Positions 32,466-40,032 of a stretch of 40,032 nucleotides of DNA are shown piece after piece. This DNA comes from Myxococcales bacterium (GTDB lineage Bacteria > Myxococcota_A > Polyangia > Polyangiales > Polyangiaceae): the NCBI GenBank assembly GCA_021847645.1, contig JAJZQG010000058.1:1-40032 (forward strand), in the 5' to 3' direction. The stretch's first letter is position 1, and each line of letters starts with the position of its first letter. Made by a program: the position numbers and the translations under genes. A model generated the notes under the pieces. It searched no databases. It was given only the letters and a program-made list of their open reading frames with translations, and was not told where the DNA came from.

Positions 32466-33508
32466 CGCGCCGTGCCCTCGATGGCCACGTCCACCGGCAT
32501 GCCCGGACGCAGCTTCTCGTCGTTGTTGGGAATGGCCACTTCGACGGCGTACACGAGCCGATCGCGGTCCTCGCGGGTCTGGACGTTGCGGGGAGTGAAC
32601 TCGGCTTCGGGGGCGACGTGGGTGATGGCGCCGGAGAAGGTCTGCCCGGGCCAGGCGTCGGCGCGGACGGTAACCGCGCGGCCCGGCGCCGCGACGGCGA
32701 GCTCGGCATTGGGCAGGTAGAACGTAGCCCGGGCGTCGCGCAGGTTGACGATGGTGACGAGCTTTGCGCCAGGTAGCACCAGCTCCCCGGGCTCGTAGTT
32801 GCGATGAAGCACCACGCCGTCGGTGGGGCTCGTAACGCGGCAATCGCCGACCAGAATCTCGGCGCGACGCACCGCGGCTTCGGCGGCCTCAACGGCCTGC
32901 TCGGCCGAGTTCGTCTGGGCGGCTGCGGCCTTTTGCGCGCGATAGGCAGCATCGGCACGGGCGCCTGCGGCCTTCGTCGTGGCAGCCAGCGCGGCTTCCT
33001 GATGCTGCACCGTGGCAGCCGTGGTCTGCGTGGAATCGAACGTCGAGTCGGATACCGCCCCTTCCCCGTGAAGCACCGACAAGCGCTGGGACTCCTTCTC
33101 CGCATTGACCCGTTCGGCCTCCATGGCCTTGACCTGCGCGGCAGACGCTGCGGCGGACTGCCATGCAGCGCGCGTGGTGCCCGCGGCAGCCTCCTCACCG
33201 GCCCGTGCCGCGTCCACCCCCGAGCGTGTCATGGCGAGCCGCGCCTTCGCTTCGTCGAGCATGGCCGTGGGCTCGGAGCAATCGAGCTCGGCGATCAGCT
33301 GCCCCTGGGTGACCCGATCTCCTTCCCGCACGTGCAATGCCCGAATCGGCGCGCTCAGCCGGGCGCTGAGGTCGACCTCGGTGCCTTCGACCACACCCGA
33401 GCCGCCGGAGGGGGCATGCTGGTAGGCACGTCCTTCGTGGACACGCCACCCCAGCGCGGCGCCCAGCACGACCACGATGACTGCCAGGATTGCGAACACT
33501 TTGTTCAT
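32462..33508 (-). CDS. HlyD-family membrane fusion protein (YbhG-like), first gene of export operon
   Basis: This 348-residue periplasmic adaptor is anchored by one N-terminal TM ('VFAILAVIVVVLGAALGW', about residues 3-21). A first biotinyl-lipoyl half ('VEGTEVDLSARLSAPIRALH', 'EGDRVTQGQLIAELDCS') is followed by a long alpha-helical hairpin (about 85-225), a second lipoyl half ('DCRVTSPTDGVVLHRNYEPG') and a beta-barrel domain ('VRADAWPGQTFSGAITHVAP', 'VQTREDRDRLVYAVEVAIPN'). These are the standard MFP domains, which link the permease complex to an outer-membrane factor such as TolC. No TolC-like gene is in the window. Start 33508 is chosen so that the TM lies at the N-terminus. It leads the operon and diverges from the histidine kinase gene. 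Confidence 0.88.
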   Translation of the reverse strand: MNKVFAILAVIVVVLGAALGWRVHEGRAYQHAPSGGSGVVEGTEVDLSARLSAPIRALHVREGDRVTQGQLIAELDCSEPTAMLDEAKARLAMTRSGVDAARAGEEAAAGTTRAAWQSAAASAAQVKAMEAERVNAEKESQRLSVLHGEGAVSDSTFDSTQTTAATVQHQEAALAATTKAAGARADAAYRAQKAAAAQTNSAEQAVEAAEAAVRRAEILVGDCRVTSPTDGVVLHRNYEPGELVLPGAKLVTIVNLRDARATFYLPNAELAVAAPGRAVTVRADAWPGQTFSGAITHVAPEAEFTPRNVQTREDRDRLVYAVEVAIPNNDEKLRPGMPVDVAIEGTAR

Positions 33509-33720
33509 GGCGCGAGCACCCTGTGCAGGGCCCGTGCCGTGCGGCAACCAGCGGGCCCCGGCATAACCTTCGCACGGTAGTTCGGCATCATGTCGGCCCT
33601 ACGGTCTGCCTACCGCGCCTTCTCACGCAAAAAGACGAGCACGTCAGCCGCGGCCAGGTGTAAGGGAATCCGACACCCCGTCGGTTCCCCCGACGGCGCA
33701 GCCTGGAACGGAGCAAGCAC
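33509..33720. promoter_or_regulatory. divergent region between export operon and two-component genes
   Basis: These 212 bases should contain promoters for both directions. The clearest structure is a hairpin, CCGTCGG (33678-33684) and CCGACGG (33690-33696) around TTCCC, ending 24 bases before the kinase GTG at 33721. It would lie in the kinase leader and could influence translation or be fortuitous. I find no -24/-12 (sigma54) element here. Confidence 0.35.
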
Positions 33721-35076
33721 GTGGCAGACACCGAGCTGAAAGCTTCGCGCGACGCGGCCGATGCCGCGGAGGAGCTTTGGAGGTGGGAGACCCACGAGCT
33801 GGTGATCCGCATGTTCCGGGCGCGGGTGCTGCTCGTGCCCCTGCTGCTGTTCGTGCTGGTGGCGTTCGCGGTCTTCGATCCGATTCCCTGGAAGCTCGCT
33901 CTGCTGGCCGGCACGGTCGTACTGGTTACCGGCATGTTCGTGCTGGAGCAACGACGCTTGCGCCGGACGCGGGCCGACCAGCTGACTGTACATGTCAATC
34001 TGCTGTTCGCGGTTGTGATGCAATCGCTGCTCATCTTCGTGACCGGCGGGATAGCGAGCCCGCTGCTCGTGGTGTATGTCCCTTTGGCAGCCCTGGCCGG
34101 GCTGAGCCTCTCGCAGCGTTGGCGTGCGCTGACCGTGCTGGCCGTGCCGGTGAGCGTGGTGGTGGCGCTGTCGGTCGGGGCCTGGACTGGCTGGCTTCCC
34201 ACAATGATTCCCGCCTTCTTCCAGCTCGACAACCCCGTATCCCAAGGGCATGCGTGGCTGTTCACCCGAACGGGCGTCTTGCTCATCGTACTGCTCATCT
34301 CCCTGTTTGCTGGGCTAGGCGTGCGTTCCGCGTTCGAGCGCGTGGTGCGCGGCGCCATCGAGCTCCGACGCGGCGCGCTCGACACGCTCGAAAGCCGCAA
34401 TCGCGAGATCCTGTCGACCTCGGTGACCATCGCCCACGAGCTCAAGAACCCGCTGTCGTCGATTCAGGGGCTCGCCCAGCTCATGGCCCGTCGCGCCGAG
34501 GCCGGCAGCAAGGACCGCGAGCGGCTCGACGTGATGCTGCGGGAGATCGGACGCATGACCACGGTGCTCGACGAGTTCCGCAACTTCTCGCGTCCGCTGA
34601 GCGGGCTGACGTGTACGACGGTATCGCTGACGGACCTGGTGTCGAGCATTGTGACGCTGCACGAGGGCACGGCGGCCCGGCGCGGTATCACGCTGCTGGC
34701 CGACGAGGGCATGGCCGTGGAAGCCGAGTGCGATGGGCAGAAGGTCAAGCAGGCTCTGGTCAATCTCGTTCAGAATGCGATGGAGGCCAGTCCCCGAGGC
34801 AAGCAGGTGCACGTGGGCGCCAGGCAGACGGACCAGCAGGTCACGCTCTACGTAGCCGACGCCGGTCCGGGGGTCGACGCGCAGCTTCTGGACAAGCTGT
34901 TCACGCCCGGGTTCACGACCAAGGAGCGGGGAACCGGCATCGGTCTGGTGGTCGCGCGCTCCGTAGTCGAGCAGCACGGCGGCACGCTCACGCTGGAGAG
35001 CGGTGCAGCCGGCGGATGCACGGCCACGATCACGCTGCCCCGCAAGGCGCGCAGCAGTCCCGAGGTCCAACCATGA
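33721..35076 (+). CDS. membrane sensor histidine kinase (NtrB-like core)
   Basis: This is a 451-residue kinase from GTG 33721 (GGAG nine bases upstream). After a 30-residue cytoplasmic lead, residues of about 35-205 form six hydrophobic segments ('LLVPLLLFVLVAFAVF', 'LALLAGTVVLVTGMFVL', 'VLLIVLLISLFAGLG'), with little periplasmic sequence, so sensing is probably within the membrane. The core follows: H-box 'TIAHELKNPLSSIQG' (phosphorylated His239), N-box 'QALVNLVQNAMEA', G1 'VADAGPGVD', F-box 'LFTPGFTTKERG' and G2 'GTGIGLVVARSVVEQHGG'. All catalytic residues are intact. Its stop overlaps the response regulator start (ATGA at 35073-35076), so the two are a cognate pair. Confidence 0.92.
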   Translation: MADTELKASRDAADAAEELWRWETHELVIRMFRARVLLVPLLLFVLVAFAVFDPIPWKLALLAGTVVLVTGMFVLEQRRLRRTRADQLTVHVNLLFAVVMQSLLIFVTGGIASPLLVVYVPLAALAGLSLSQRWRALTVLAVPVSVVVALSVGAWTGWLPTMIPAFFQLDNPVSQGHAWLFTRTGVLLIVLLISLFAGLGVRSAFERVVRGAIELRRGALDTLESRNREILSTSVTIAHELKNPLSSIQGLAQLMARRAEAGSKDRERLDVMLREIGRMTTVLDEFRNFSRPLSGLTCTTVSLTDLVSSIVTLHEGTAARRGITLLADEGMAVEAECDGQKVKQALVNLVQNAMEASPRGKQVHVGARQTDQQVTLYVADAGPGVDAQLLDKLFTPGFTTKERGTGIGLVVARSVVEQHGGTLTLESGAAGGCTATITLPRKARSSPEVQP

Positions 35077-36401
35077 AGCCGCGAATCCTCGTCGTCGACG
35101 ACGACCCGGGCGTTCGATATACGCTCAAGGAGATATTGGAGAGTGTCGATGCGGAGGTGTTCGAGGCCGCCGACGGCGTCGACGCGCTGGCGTGGCTGGA
35201 GAAGCACCGGGCCGATCTGGTAATCACGGATCTGCAGATGCCGCGGCTCAACGGCATGCAGCTTCTCGAACGCCTACGGGCGACACTTCCGGCGCCCAAG
35301 ACGATCCTGCTGACCGCGCACGGCTCGGAGCGCCATGCGGTGCAGGCGATGAAGCTCGGCGCCTACGACTACTTCTCCAAGCCGTTCGACACGGACGAGG
35401 TCTTGGAGGTGGTGGACCGGGCGGTGGGCTCGGTGCGTGCCGAGATGGAGAACGAGCAGCTGCGCGCGGAGCTGCTGCTGGCGCGTCACATGGTCTTCGC
35501 CTCCGAGGCGATGAAGAAGCTGGCGCTGCTCGTGTATCGGGTGGCGCCCAAGGACGTGACCGTGCTGATCACGGGGCCCAGCGGCACGGGCAAGGAGCGC
35601 GTGGCGAGCGCGATCGTGGGCGGATCCAAGCGCAGCGGCGCGCCGTTCGTGCGATTCAACTGCGCGGCCATTCCGCGGGAGCTGGCGGAGGCCGAGCTGT
35701 TCGGCCACGCCCGGGGAGCTTTCACCGGCGCGGTGAAAGCGCGAAGCGGCCTGTTCCGCGAAGCGCACGGCGGAACGATCCTGCTCGACGAGATCGGCGA
35801 GGTGGACCTCGCCACCCAGGGCAAGCTCCTTCGCGTGCTGCAGGAAGGCAAAATCCGGCCGGTCGGCGAGGATCGCGACGTGAGCGTGGACGTGCGTGTG
35901 CTGGCCGCGACCAACCGCGACTTGAAGGCAGAGGTGGCGGCCGGCAGGTTCCGCGAGGACCTGTTCTACCGGCTCGACGTGGTGGAAATCCGAGTTCCGC
36001 CGCTCGAGGAGCGGCTCGACGACGTGTCGGTGCTGGTGAATCACTTCCTGAGCATCTACCAGGAGCGGTTCGGCACAGGCACGCTGGCCATGTCGGCGTC
36101 GCTGCGGCAGCGGCTGGTGGCCGGGCCCTATCCGGGCAACGTGCGAGAGCTCGAGCACCGGGTCGAGAGGCTCGTCGCGCTGTCGTCGGGCGGGGTGGCC
36201 GACGAGGCCTGGCTCGAGCGAGAGGCGCCGGAGGACACTTCCACGCAGTCCTTCGGGCTCAAGGAGCGGGTCGAGGCCTACGAGCGCGGCATTGTCGCGC
36301 AGGAGCTCGAGCGTTGCCGAGGCAATCGCTCCGAGGCGGCGAGGCGCCTGGGCATGGCGCGCGTTACGCTGCTGGAGAAGGTCAAGAAGTACGGGCTATG
36401 A
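35073..36401 (+). CDS. NtrC-family sigma54-dependent response regulator
   Basis: This is a 442-residue regulator. The receiver domain (1-120) has acidic residues D9-D11, phosphoacceptor D53 in 'LVITDLQMPRLNG' and conserved K103 ('YFSKPF'). The AAA+ domain (about 138-365) has Walker A 'GPSGTGKE' (168-175), the sigma54-contacting loop 'GAFTGA' (215-220), Walker B 'GTILLDEIGEVD', and the 'FREDLFYRLDVVEIRVPP' and 'PGNVRELEHRVERL' sensor regions. A Fis-type HTH ends the protein ('RCRGNRSEAARRLGMARVTL'). It therefore remodels sigma54 RNA polymerase when phosphorylated by the upstream kinase. The regulon is unknown; the divergent export operon is a natural candidate on position, but no -24/-12 promoter is evident there. 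Confidence 0.94.
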   Translation: MKPRILVVDDDPGVRYTLKEILESVDAEVFEAADGVDALAWLEKHRADLVITDLQMPRLNGMQLLERLRATLPAPKTILLTAHGSERHAVQAMKLGAYDYFSKPFDTDEVLEVVDRAVGSVRAEMENEQLRAELLLARHMVFASEAMKKLALLVYRVAPKDVTVLITGPSGTGKERVASAIVGGSKRSGAPFVRFNCAAIPRELAEAELFGHARGAFTGAVKARSGLFREAHGGTILLDEIGEVDLATQGKLLRVLQEGKIRPVGEDRDVSVDVRVLAATNRDLKAEVAAGRFREDLFYRLDVVEIRVPPLEERLDDVSVLVNHFLSIYQERFGTGTLAMSASLRQRLVAGPYPGNVRELEHRVERLVALSSGGVADEAWLEREAPEDTSTQSFGLKERVEAYERGIVAQELERCRGNRSEAARRLGMARVTLLEKVKKYGL

Positions 36402-36508
36402 CGCAGTGCCAGACACCGTGGAATCCTGCGGACGCAGCGAGGCTCCAACCTGGCACGACATGAACGATACGGCCGCCGCGGCGGCCTGCATACGAGGGAG
36501 AACTGCAG

Positions 36509-36913
36509 ATGGAAATGACCATTACCTTTCCGGGCGGCAAGCGTGTGGATGCGCAGGTGGGCCCGCACACGATTCGTACGGATCAGTCCAGGGAGGGCGG
36601 CGGGGAGGGCTCCGCGCCGGAGCCGTTCGTTACGTTTCTCGCGTCGCTGGGCACGTGCGCGGGAATCTACGTGCTCGGGTTCTGCCAGGCGCGCAACCTG
36701 CCGACCGAAGGAATCCGGCTCGTGCAAAAGCACGAGTTCAACCCGGTCACGCATCGGCTGGAGAAGATCCGGATCGAGGTGCAGGTGCCGCCGAGCTTCC
36801 CCGAGAAGTACCGGCCCGCGGTGCAGCGCGCGGCCGACCTGTGCGCCGTCAAGAAAACGATCCTGGCGCCTCCCGAGTTCGAGGTCGTCACCACGGTCCA
36901 CGAGGGCGCATAG
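36509..36913 (+). CDS. OsmC-family protein
   Basis: This 134-residue protein is normal in length for the family. It opens 'MEMTITFPGGKRVDAQVGPH' and carries 'PEPFVTFLASLGTCAGIYVL' with Cys50 and 'AADLCAVKKTIL' with Cys112. This is the two-cysteine signature of OsmC/Ohr thiol peroxidases, which reduce organic hydroperoxides using dihydrolipoamide-type thiols. The loop containing the essential Arg is not obvious, so it may belong to the broader OsmC-like (YhfA-type) branch of uncertain activity. A GGGAGA Shine-Dalgarno precedes the ATG by eight bases. It sits 107 bases after the response regulator on the same strand and converges, with only eight bases between stops, on the flavoprotein gene. 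Confidence 0.82.
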   Translation: MEMTITFPGGKRVDAQVGPHTIRTDQSREGGGEGSAPEPFVTFLASLGTCAGIYVLGFCQARNLPTEGIRLVQKHEFNPVTHRLEKIRIEVQVPPSFPEKYRPAVQRAADLCAVKKTILAPPEFEVVTTVHEGA

Positions 36914-36921
36914 CGCGGGCA

Positions 36922-38127
36922 TCAACCCAGCAACGCGGCCGACGCCAGGCGCCAGGTGAGCCTGGCGTGCTCGCCGCCGAGCGCGATGGCCGCGACGTCG
37001 TCGCGAACGGCATCGGATCGCTGGCCGGCGCGGAAGATCCGATCGAGCAGCCAGGGCACGGAGAATACCCACCGAAGCCAGCCATTGAGCCGCAGCACGG
37101 CACCGAACCGGTCCTTGCACACTCTGGCGTAAGGAAGCAGGCTCGCCAGGCCGAAGTCTCCGTGCTCCGCCGCCCGGGCCGCGATTTGCCCCGCCAGCTC
37201 GCCGGACTCCAACGCATACTCGATTCCCTCGCCGGTCAGCGGATTGACGAACCCGGCCGCGTCGCCCGCCAGGATCGCCCGCTCGAAGACCACCGGGCCG
37301 GTGCGCGAGGTCATCGGCAGCGGGTGGCCCTTGGCCTTGCCGTCGATGGCGGCATTCGCCAACATTCGTTGCAGCCGCGGCGTGCCCAGGAAGCGCTGGA
37401 AGACGGCTCGCAGGCTGGCCTCCTGCTCGCGCAGGTGATCGGTACGAAGTCCGATTCCCACGTTGGCCCGCCCGCCCGGAAGCGGAAACACCCAGCCGTA
37501 GGCCGGCAAGACGTCTCTCTCCCACACGATGGTGAGCGCGTCGGCATAGGGAAGCGAGACGTTGTCGAAGATACCGCGAACGGCGAAGGCCTGCTGGCTG
37601 GGCTTGAACGCGCGAGCCCCGAGCGATCGCCTCACGATCGACGGCATTCCGTCGCAGCCGATGAGCACGTCGGCGTCGATGGGCTCGTGCCCCCGGCAGA
37701 TCACCCGAATGCCGCGAGGCGACGGAGCGACGCTCTCGACACGCACCCCCTCGCGCAACTGCGCGCCGGAACGAACCGCGCGCTCGACCAGGCGTGCGTC
37801 GAGCGTGGAGCGCGGCACGACGAGCGCGCGTCCTCCGTAGACGCTGGGTGGGAGATCGGCGAGGAGCTCGATTCCGCAGGGCGAGACGAGGAACGCGCGG
37901 TGCACCGACGCGCCCTTGGGCTGCAGGTCGTCGAGCAGGCCCATGCGCTCGAGGTTGTGGACGGCGCGCGGGGTGCAGCCCTCGCCACAGACCTTTTCGC
38001 GCGGCATGCTCGCGCGCTCGAGCACGATGGTGCGCAGGCCGCGCGAGGCGGTTTCATGGGCGGCGGCAGCGCCAGCCGGACCGGCGCCGACGATCACGAC
38101 GGTGGGGGATTGCCGTTCGCCGGACAT
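36922..38127 (-). CDS. geranylgeranyl-reductase-family FAD-dependent oxidoreductase
   Basis: This is a 401-residue flavoprotein. The Rossmann motif 'VVIVGAGPAGAAAA' (G14-G19) and acidic 'VLERA' (E37) bind the ADP part of FAD; 'PREKVCGEGCTPRAVHNL' carries the K-x-C-G motif of the family. 'VLIGCDGMPSIVRRSL' and 'AILAGDAAGFVNPLTGEGIE' are the DG and GD motifs that complete the FAD site. Members reduce isoprenoid double bonds in (geranylgeranyl) lipids, quinone side chains or chlorophyll precursors, or act as halogenase/hydroxylase-like monooxygenases; the substrate here cannot be assigned. ATG 38127 puts the Rossmann motif at the usual distance from the N-terminus. The gene stands alone, 128 bases after the type III translocator cassette on the same strand. 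Confidence 0.85.
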   Translation of the reverse strand: MSGERQSPTVVIVGAGPAGAAAAHETASRGLRTIVLERASMPREKVCGEGCTPRAVHNLERMGLLDDLQPKGASVHRAFLVSPCGIELLADLPPSVYGGRALVVPRSTLDARLVERAVRSGAQLREGVRVESVAPSPRGIRVICRGHEPIDADVLIGCDGMPSIVRRSLGARAFKPSQQAFAVRGIFDNVSLPYADALTIVWERDVLPAYGWVFPLPGGRANVGIGLRTDHLREQEASLRAVFQRFLGTPRLQRMLANAAIDGKAKGHPLPMTSRTGPVVFERAILAGDAAGFVNPLTGEGIEYALESGELAGQIAARAAEHGDFGLASLLPYARVCKDRFGAVLRLNGWLRWVFSVPWLLDRIFRAGQRSDAVRDDVAAIALGGEHARLTWRLASAALLG

Positions 38128-38255
38128 GACGGTCTTGTGGACCAAGTGGCGGCGCGAGGCAAGGGCGTTGGGGGGGTCATTCGCGCTACGGGGCAAGGAG
38201 CCGAAGCCGACAGCGGCGCGGACAAGGCTGGCGATGCGGCGCGAGGGGGAGCTTG

Positions 38256-38906
38256 TCAGGCGCGCCAGACGGCTGCGTTTCGCGTGTTGGACCGTGTCTC
38301 GGTCGCCGACTTAACCGCGTCGAGTACACTCTTGACCAGATCGCGTGCCTCGCGCGCCTCATCGCGCCAGACGTCCACCCGTCGCTCTGCAGCCGACGCA
38401 GCTATTCGGTGTTCCTCGGCGGCTGCGTCGTCTTCTGCCTGCGCCGCCTTGTACGGCGCCGCTTTAATCTTGCCCATGGCGTCGCACATCTCACCCTGCG
38501 CGACCAGCTGTTTTCCCTTGTAGCCATCCTTGCTGTGTTCAGGAGAACCGTAGCCCGCCGCGGCGAACTTCAGGGTTCCAGCCGCGAGCTCACACAATCC
38601 GCTAGTGTACGCCTCTTCACGGATGTCGGCGGCCTTCTCCCTCATCGCGGCCACCTGCTGCTTGCCTTCTTCCACGATCAATCGCTCTTCATGAGCAGCC
38701 ATGGACCGGGCCTCGGTCTGGTCTTCCCGTGCCGACCTGCACATCAACTCCGCAATCTCGGCCATGGAGACCGGCCCGCCGCCACCTACTTCCGTCGGCG
38801 GAAGCAAATCCGGAAGCGGCTCCGACGCTGCGGATCGCGCTTTCTCGGATGCTGTCCCCGTCAAAGGAGTCCCGGTGCTTTGCATCATTGTCACAGAAAT
38901 CATCAC
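38256..38906 (-). CDS. SctB-like type III secretion translocator candidate
   Basis: This 216-residue protein has its ATG overlapping the stop of the SctE-like gene (ATGA at 38903-38906). It has a Ser/Pro/Gly-rich N-terminus (1-47), charged helical stretches likely to form coiled coils (about 68-98 and 150-205), and a moderately hydrophobic centre ('TSGLCELAAGTLKFAAAGYG', 101-120) in place of a clear TM segment. It ends in an Arg/Asn-rich tail ('TETRSNTRNAAVWRA'). This matches the second, less hydrophobic translocator (SctB: YopD/IpaC/EspB) in size, order and layout, but these proteins diverge so fast that sequence alone does not prove it. Seventeen of the first 40 codons end in A or T, unlike the neighbouring flavoprotein gene (7 of 40). 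Confidence 0.55.
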   Translation of the reverse strand: MMISVTMMQSTGTPLTGTASEKARSAASEPLPDLLPPTEVGGGGPVSMAEIAELMCRSAREDQTEARSMAAHEERLIVEEGKQQVAAMREKAADIREEAYTSGLCELAAGTLKFAAAGYGSPEHSKDGYKGKQLVAQGEMCDAMGKIKAAPYKAAQAEDDAAAEEHRIAASAAERRVDVWRDEAREARDLVKSVLDAVKSATETRSNTRNAAVWRA

Positions 38907-39775
38907 GCCCTCCCAGATGCCGACACCAACGTTGTCGCCTTGGTCTCCATCGTCGCCCGGACCACTCCCTCGGCGCGTGCGTCGGATCGCTCCGATTCCT
39001 CGAGCGCATCGAGCACGGCGAGGATCTGTCGGTCAACCGCCTTGTTGTCGAGCTTCGCCTGAACCGCGTCGGAGGTTGCCTCCTGCGCTTCCGCTTCGAA
39101 CTTCCCGGTTTCGATAGTCGCCACGCCTCCCACCGCTTCGCTCGCACCGCCAACGCCGGTTGCGGCCCGGGAGACGACGTCCACTGTTTTCGACCCTTCT
39201 TCGACAGCGTCGCTCGCCAACGCTCCGACTCCTAGTGTGCCAATCATGCACACCACGCTCGCCACAGACAGGCCCGTCCCGATCTTGTCCGCCCATGAGT
39301 CGTCCACCCCCAGCTTCTGCAGGACGTGGAGCTCCCCCTGTGCGAAAGAGGCTGCCGAAATCGACGCGCCCGCGATGGCCAGAATGGCGACGGGCGTGGC
39401 TGCCCCCGCTGATCCGACGGCGACTGCGACCGACGCGACAACGGTTGCGGCGCGCGCGACATGCGTGCACGTCTTGGCTAGCTTCTTCCAGAACCCGCCT
39501 TTCTTCTGGGCCCGCATGGCTTTCTCGACCGCCTCCTTCTGCCGTTGAATGGCATCACGTCGCACCTTCTGCCCGAATTTCAGCCGCTCTCCGGCCTCAC
39601 GCACGCCCGTCTCGCGGTCTTTCGCGAGCACCGCATACAAGCACTCCAACGCATCCGGTTGGGGCGGGCTCGCGGCCGGCAAAGCGGAGGCCGGTGCCGT
39701 CGGAATGTTCGCCGTCCCGGCTGGCGCGGATCGCGTATTCGAGACGCTGATCATGTTGATGGCGACTCCGTTCAT
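38903..39775 (-). CDS. sctE: SctE-like (YopB/IpaB/SseC-type) type III secretion translocator
   Basis: This is a 290-residue protein. ATG 39775 has GGGAGG seven bases upstream and overlaps the chaperone stop (ATGA). A flexible Ala/Pro/Ser-rich N-terminus (1-40) is followed by a charged amphipathic helix (about 55-100, 'RRDAIQRQKEAVEKAMRAQK'). A long hydrophobic Ala/Val/Gly segment (107-145, 'AATVVASVAVAVGSAGAATP') and a second one (166-188, 'GTGLSVASVVCMIGTLGVGA') follow. The C-terminal helical part has 'GGASEAVGGVATIETGKFEA' and then Ala/Asp/Glu-rich heptads. That order, coiled coil, two TM helices, then a G-x-A/V-x-G-x-G hinge and helical tail, is that of SctE translocators, which with SctB form the pore in the target cell membrane. 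Family identity is inferred from layout and context. Confidence 0.72.
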   Translation of the reverse strand: MNGVAINMISVSNTRSAPAGTANIPTAPASALPAASPPQPDALECLYAVLAKDRETGVREAGERLKFGQKVRRDAIQRQKEAVEKAMRAQKKGGFWKKLAKTCTHVARAATVVASVAVAVGSAGAATPVAILAIAGASISAASFAQGELHVLQKLGVDDSWADKIGTGLSVASVVCMIGTLGVGALASDAVEEGSKTVDVVSRAATGVGGASEAVGGVATIETGKFEAEAQEATSDAVQAKLDNKAVDRQILAVLDALEESERSDARAEGVVRATMETKATTLVSASGRA

Positions 39776-40032
39776 GGTCTTGCCTCCCTCTCCCGCGCAA
39801 GGCGATCTACCAAGGAGGAATCGCTCCCTTCGTCGAGGAGCCGCTGCGCTTCCTCGAACGCTTCGTCGGCCTCGACCGTCCGTTCCAAGTCCCACAGCGT
39901 GCGAAAGCGCGCTATCGCGCACAAAGGCGCGGGCTCTGCGGCGATCATTCCAGCTCCGTAGAGCTCGAGCGCTACCTGATTCTGGCCCACACGCTGGTGA
40001 CAGTCGCCCAGGGCCACCCAGCCTCTCTCATC
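39772..40032 (-). CDS. SycD/LcrH-type TPR chaperone of the translocators (5' end outside window)
   Basis: Only the last 86 residues are visible; the frame is open to the window edge. They contain TPR-like helix pairs ('GWVALGDCHQRVGQNQVALE', 'LYGAGMIAAEPAPLCAIARF', 'EADEAFEEAQRLLDE'). The first repeat has the W-x-x-L-G-x-x-x-x form with a following 'A...Y..A' helix, as in the class II type III secretion chaperones SycD, IpgC and LcrH, which hold both translocators in the bacterial cytosol and often feed back on expression. The stop overlaps the SctE-like start (ATGA, 39772-39775), the conserved chaperone-SctE-SctB gene order. A generic TPR protein cannot be excluded from the fragment alone; the context supports the chaperone call. 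Confidence 0.68.
   Translation of the reverse strand, partial: DERGWVALGDCHQRVGQNQVALELYGAGMIAAEPAPLCAIARFRTLWDLERTVEADEAFEEAQRLLDEGSDSSLVDRLAREREARP

Noticed and set aside
36451..36468. TGGCACG upstream of the OsmC-like gene, resembling the -24 half of a sigma54 promoter
   Set aside because: At the required spacing the -12 half reads GAACG instead of TTGC(A/T), so the essential GC of the -12 box is not properly placed.
38221..38257. GACAAG/CTTGTC inverted repeat after the translocator cassette
   Set aside because: Only six paired bases around a 25-base loop, overlapping the stop codon; too weak to call a terminator.

Overview
The window is a very GC-rich (about 70%) chromosomal segment with strongly GC-biased third codon positions. 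It carries many lipoproteins with Gly/Ser/Asp-rich tethers and cysteine-rich modules, a TonB-domain/TonB-receptor fusion, an NtrC-type two-component pair, and coding on both strands in short operons. Together these point to a myxobacterium (Myxococcota, probably Polyangiales); this is inference from protein style, as no rRNA or other marker gene is present. I saw no tRNA or rRNA gene, insertion sequence or CRISPR array.

Layout. Bases 1-674 hold the 3' part of a GT4 glycosyltransferase. Bases 890-12206 are a surface-protein region: a small Cys-rich lipoprotein, a membrane-anchored HEAT-like protein, a lambda-lysozyme-type (GH104) SH3b lipoprotein, a divergent lipoprotein, a 910-residue Cys-rich lipoprotein ending in a DUF1554-like domain, a GNAT acetyltransferase, a lipoprotein with a carbohydrate-binding-like end, and a MopE-motif lipoprotein. 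Bases 12566-17335 hold an unrecognised two-gene operon, a divergent small protein resembling a degenerate histidine kinase, and an L,D-transpeptidase lipoprotein. Bases 17482-24632 hold the TonB/receptor fusion with a translationally coupled lipoprotein, an MFS (POT-like) transporter with a large inserted soluble domain, a small lipoprotein and a DUF2288 protein.

Bases 24665-33508, all on the minus strand, hold a DUF134 regulator/NifX-like pair, a carboxypeptidase-regulatory-like lipoprotein, the PEP-synthase regulator PpsR, and a YbhGFSR-type export operon (HlyD adaptor, two separate ABC ATPases, a possible 64-residue ORF, two ABC-2 permeases). Bases 33721-36401 encode a membrane histidine kinase and a sigma54-activating response regulator joined by an ATGA overlap. 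An OsmC-like protein and a geranylgeranyl-reductase-family flavoprotein follow.

The right edge (38256-40032, minus strand) is the most interesting part: three genes joined by two ATGA overlaps that look like a type III secretion translocon cassette, namely an SycD/LcrH-type TPR chaperone (cut by the window edge), an SctE/YopB/IpaB-like hydrophobic translocator, and an SctB-like partner. Third-position composition in the SctB-like gene is clearly less GC-biased than in the adjacent flavoprotein gene, which fits acquired DNA. The rest of a secretion apparatus, if present, would lie beyond base 40032.
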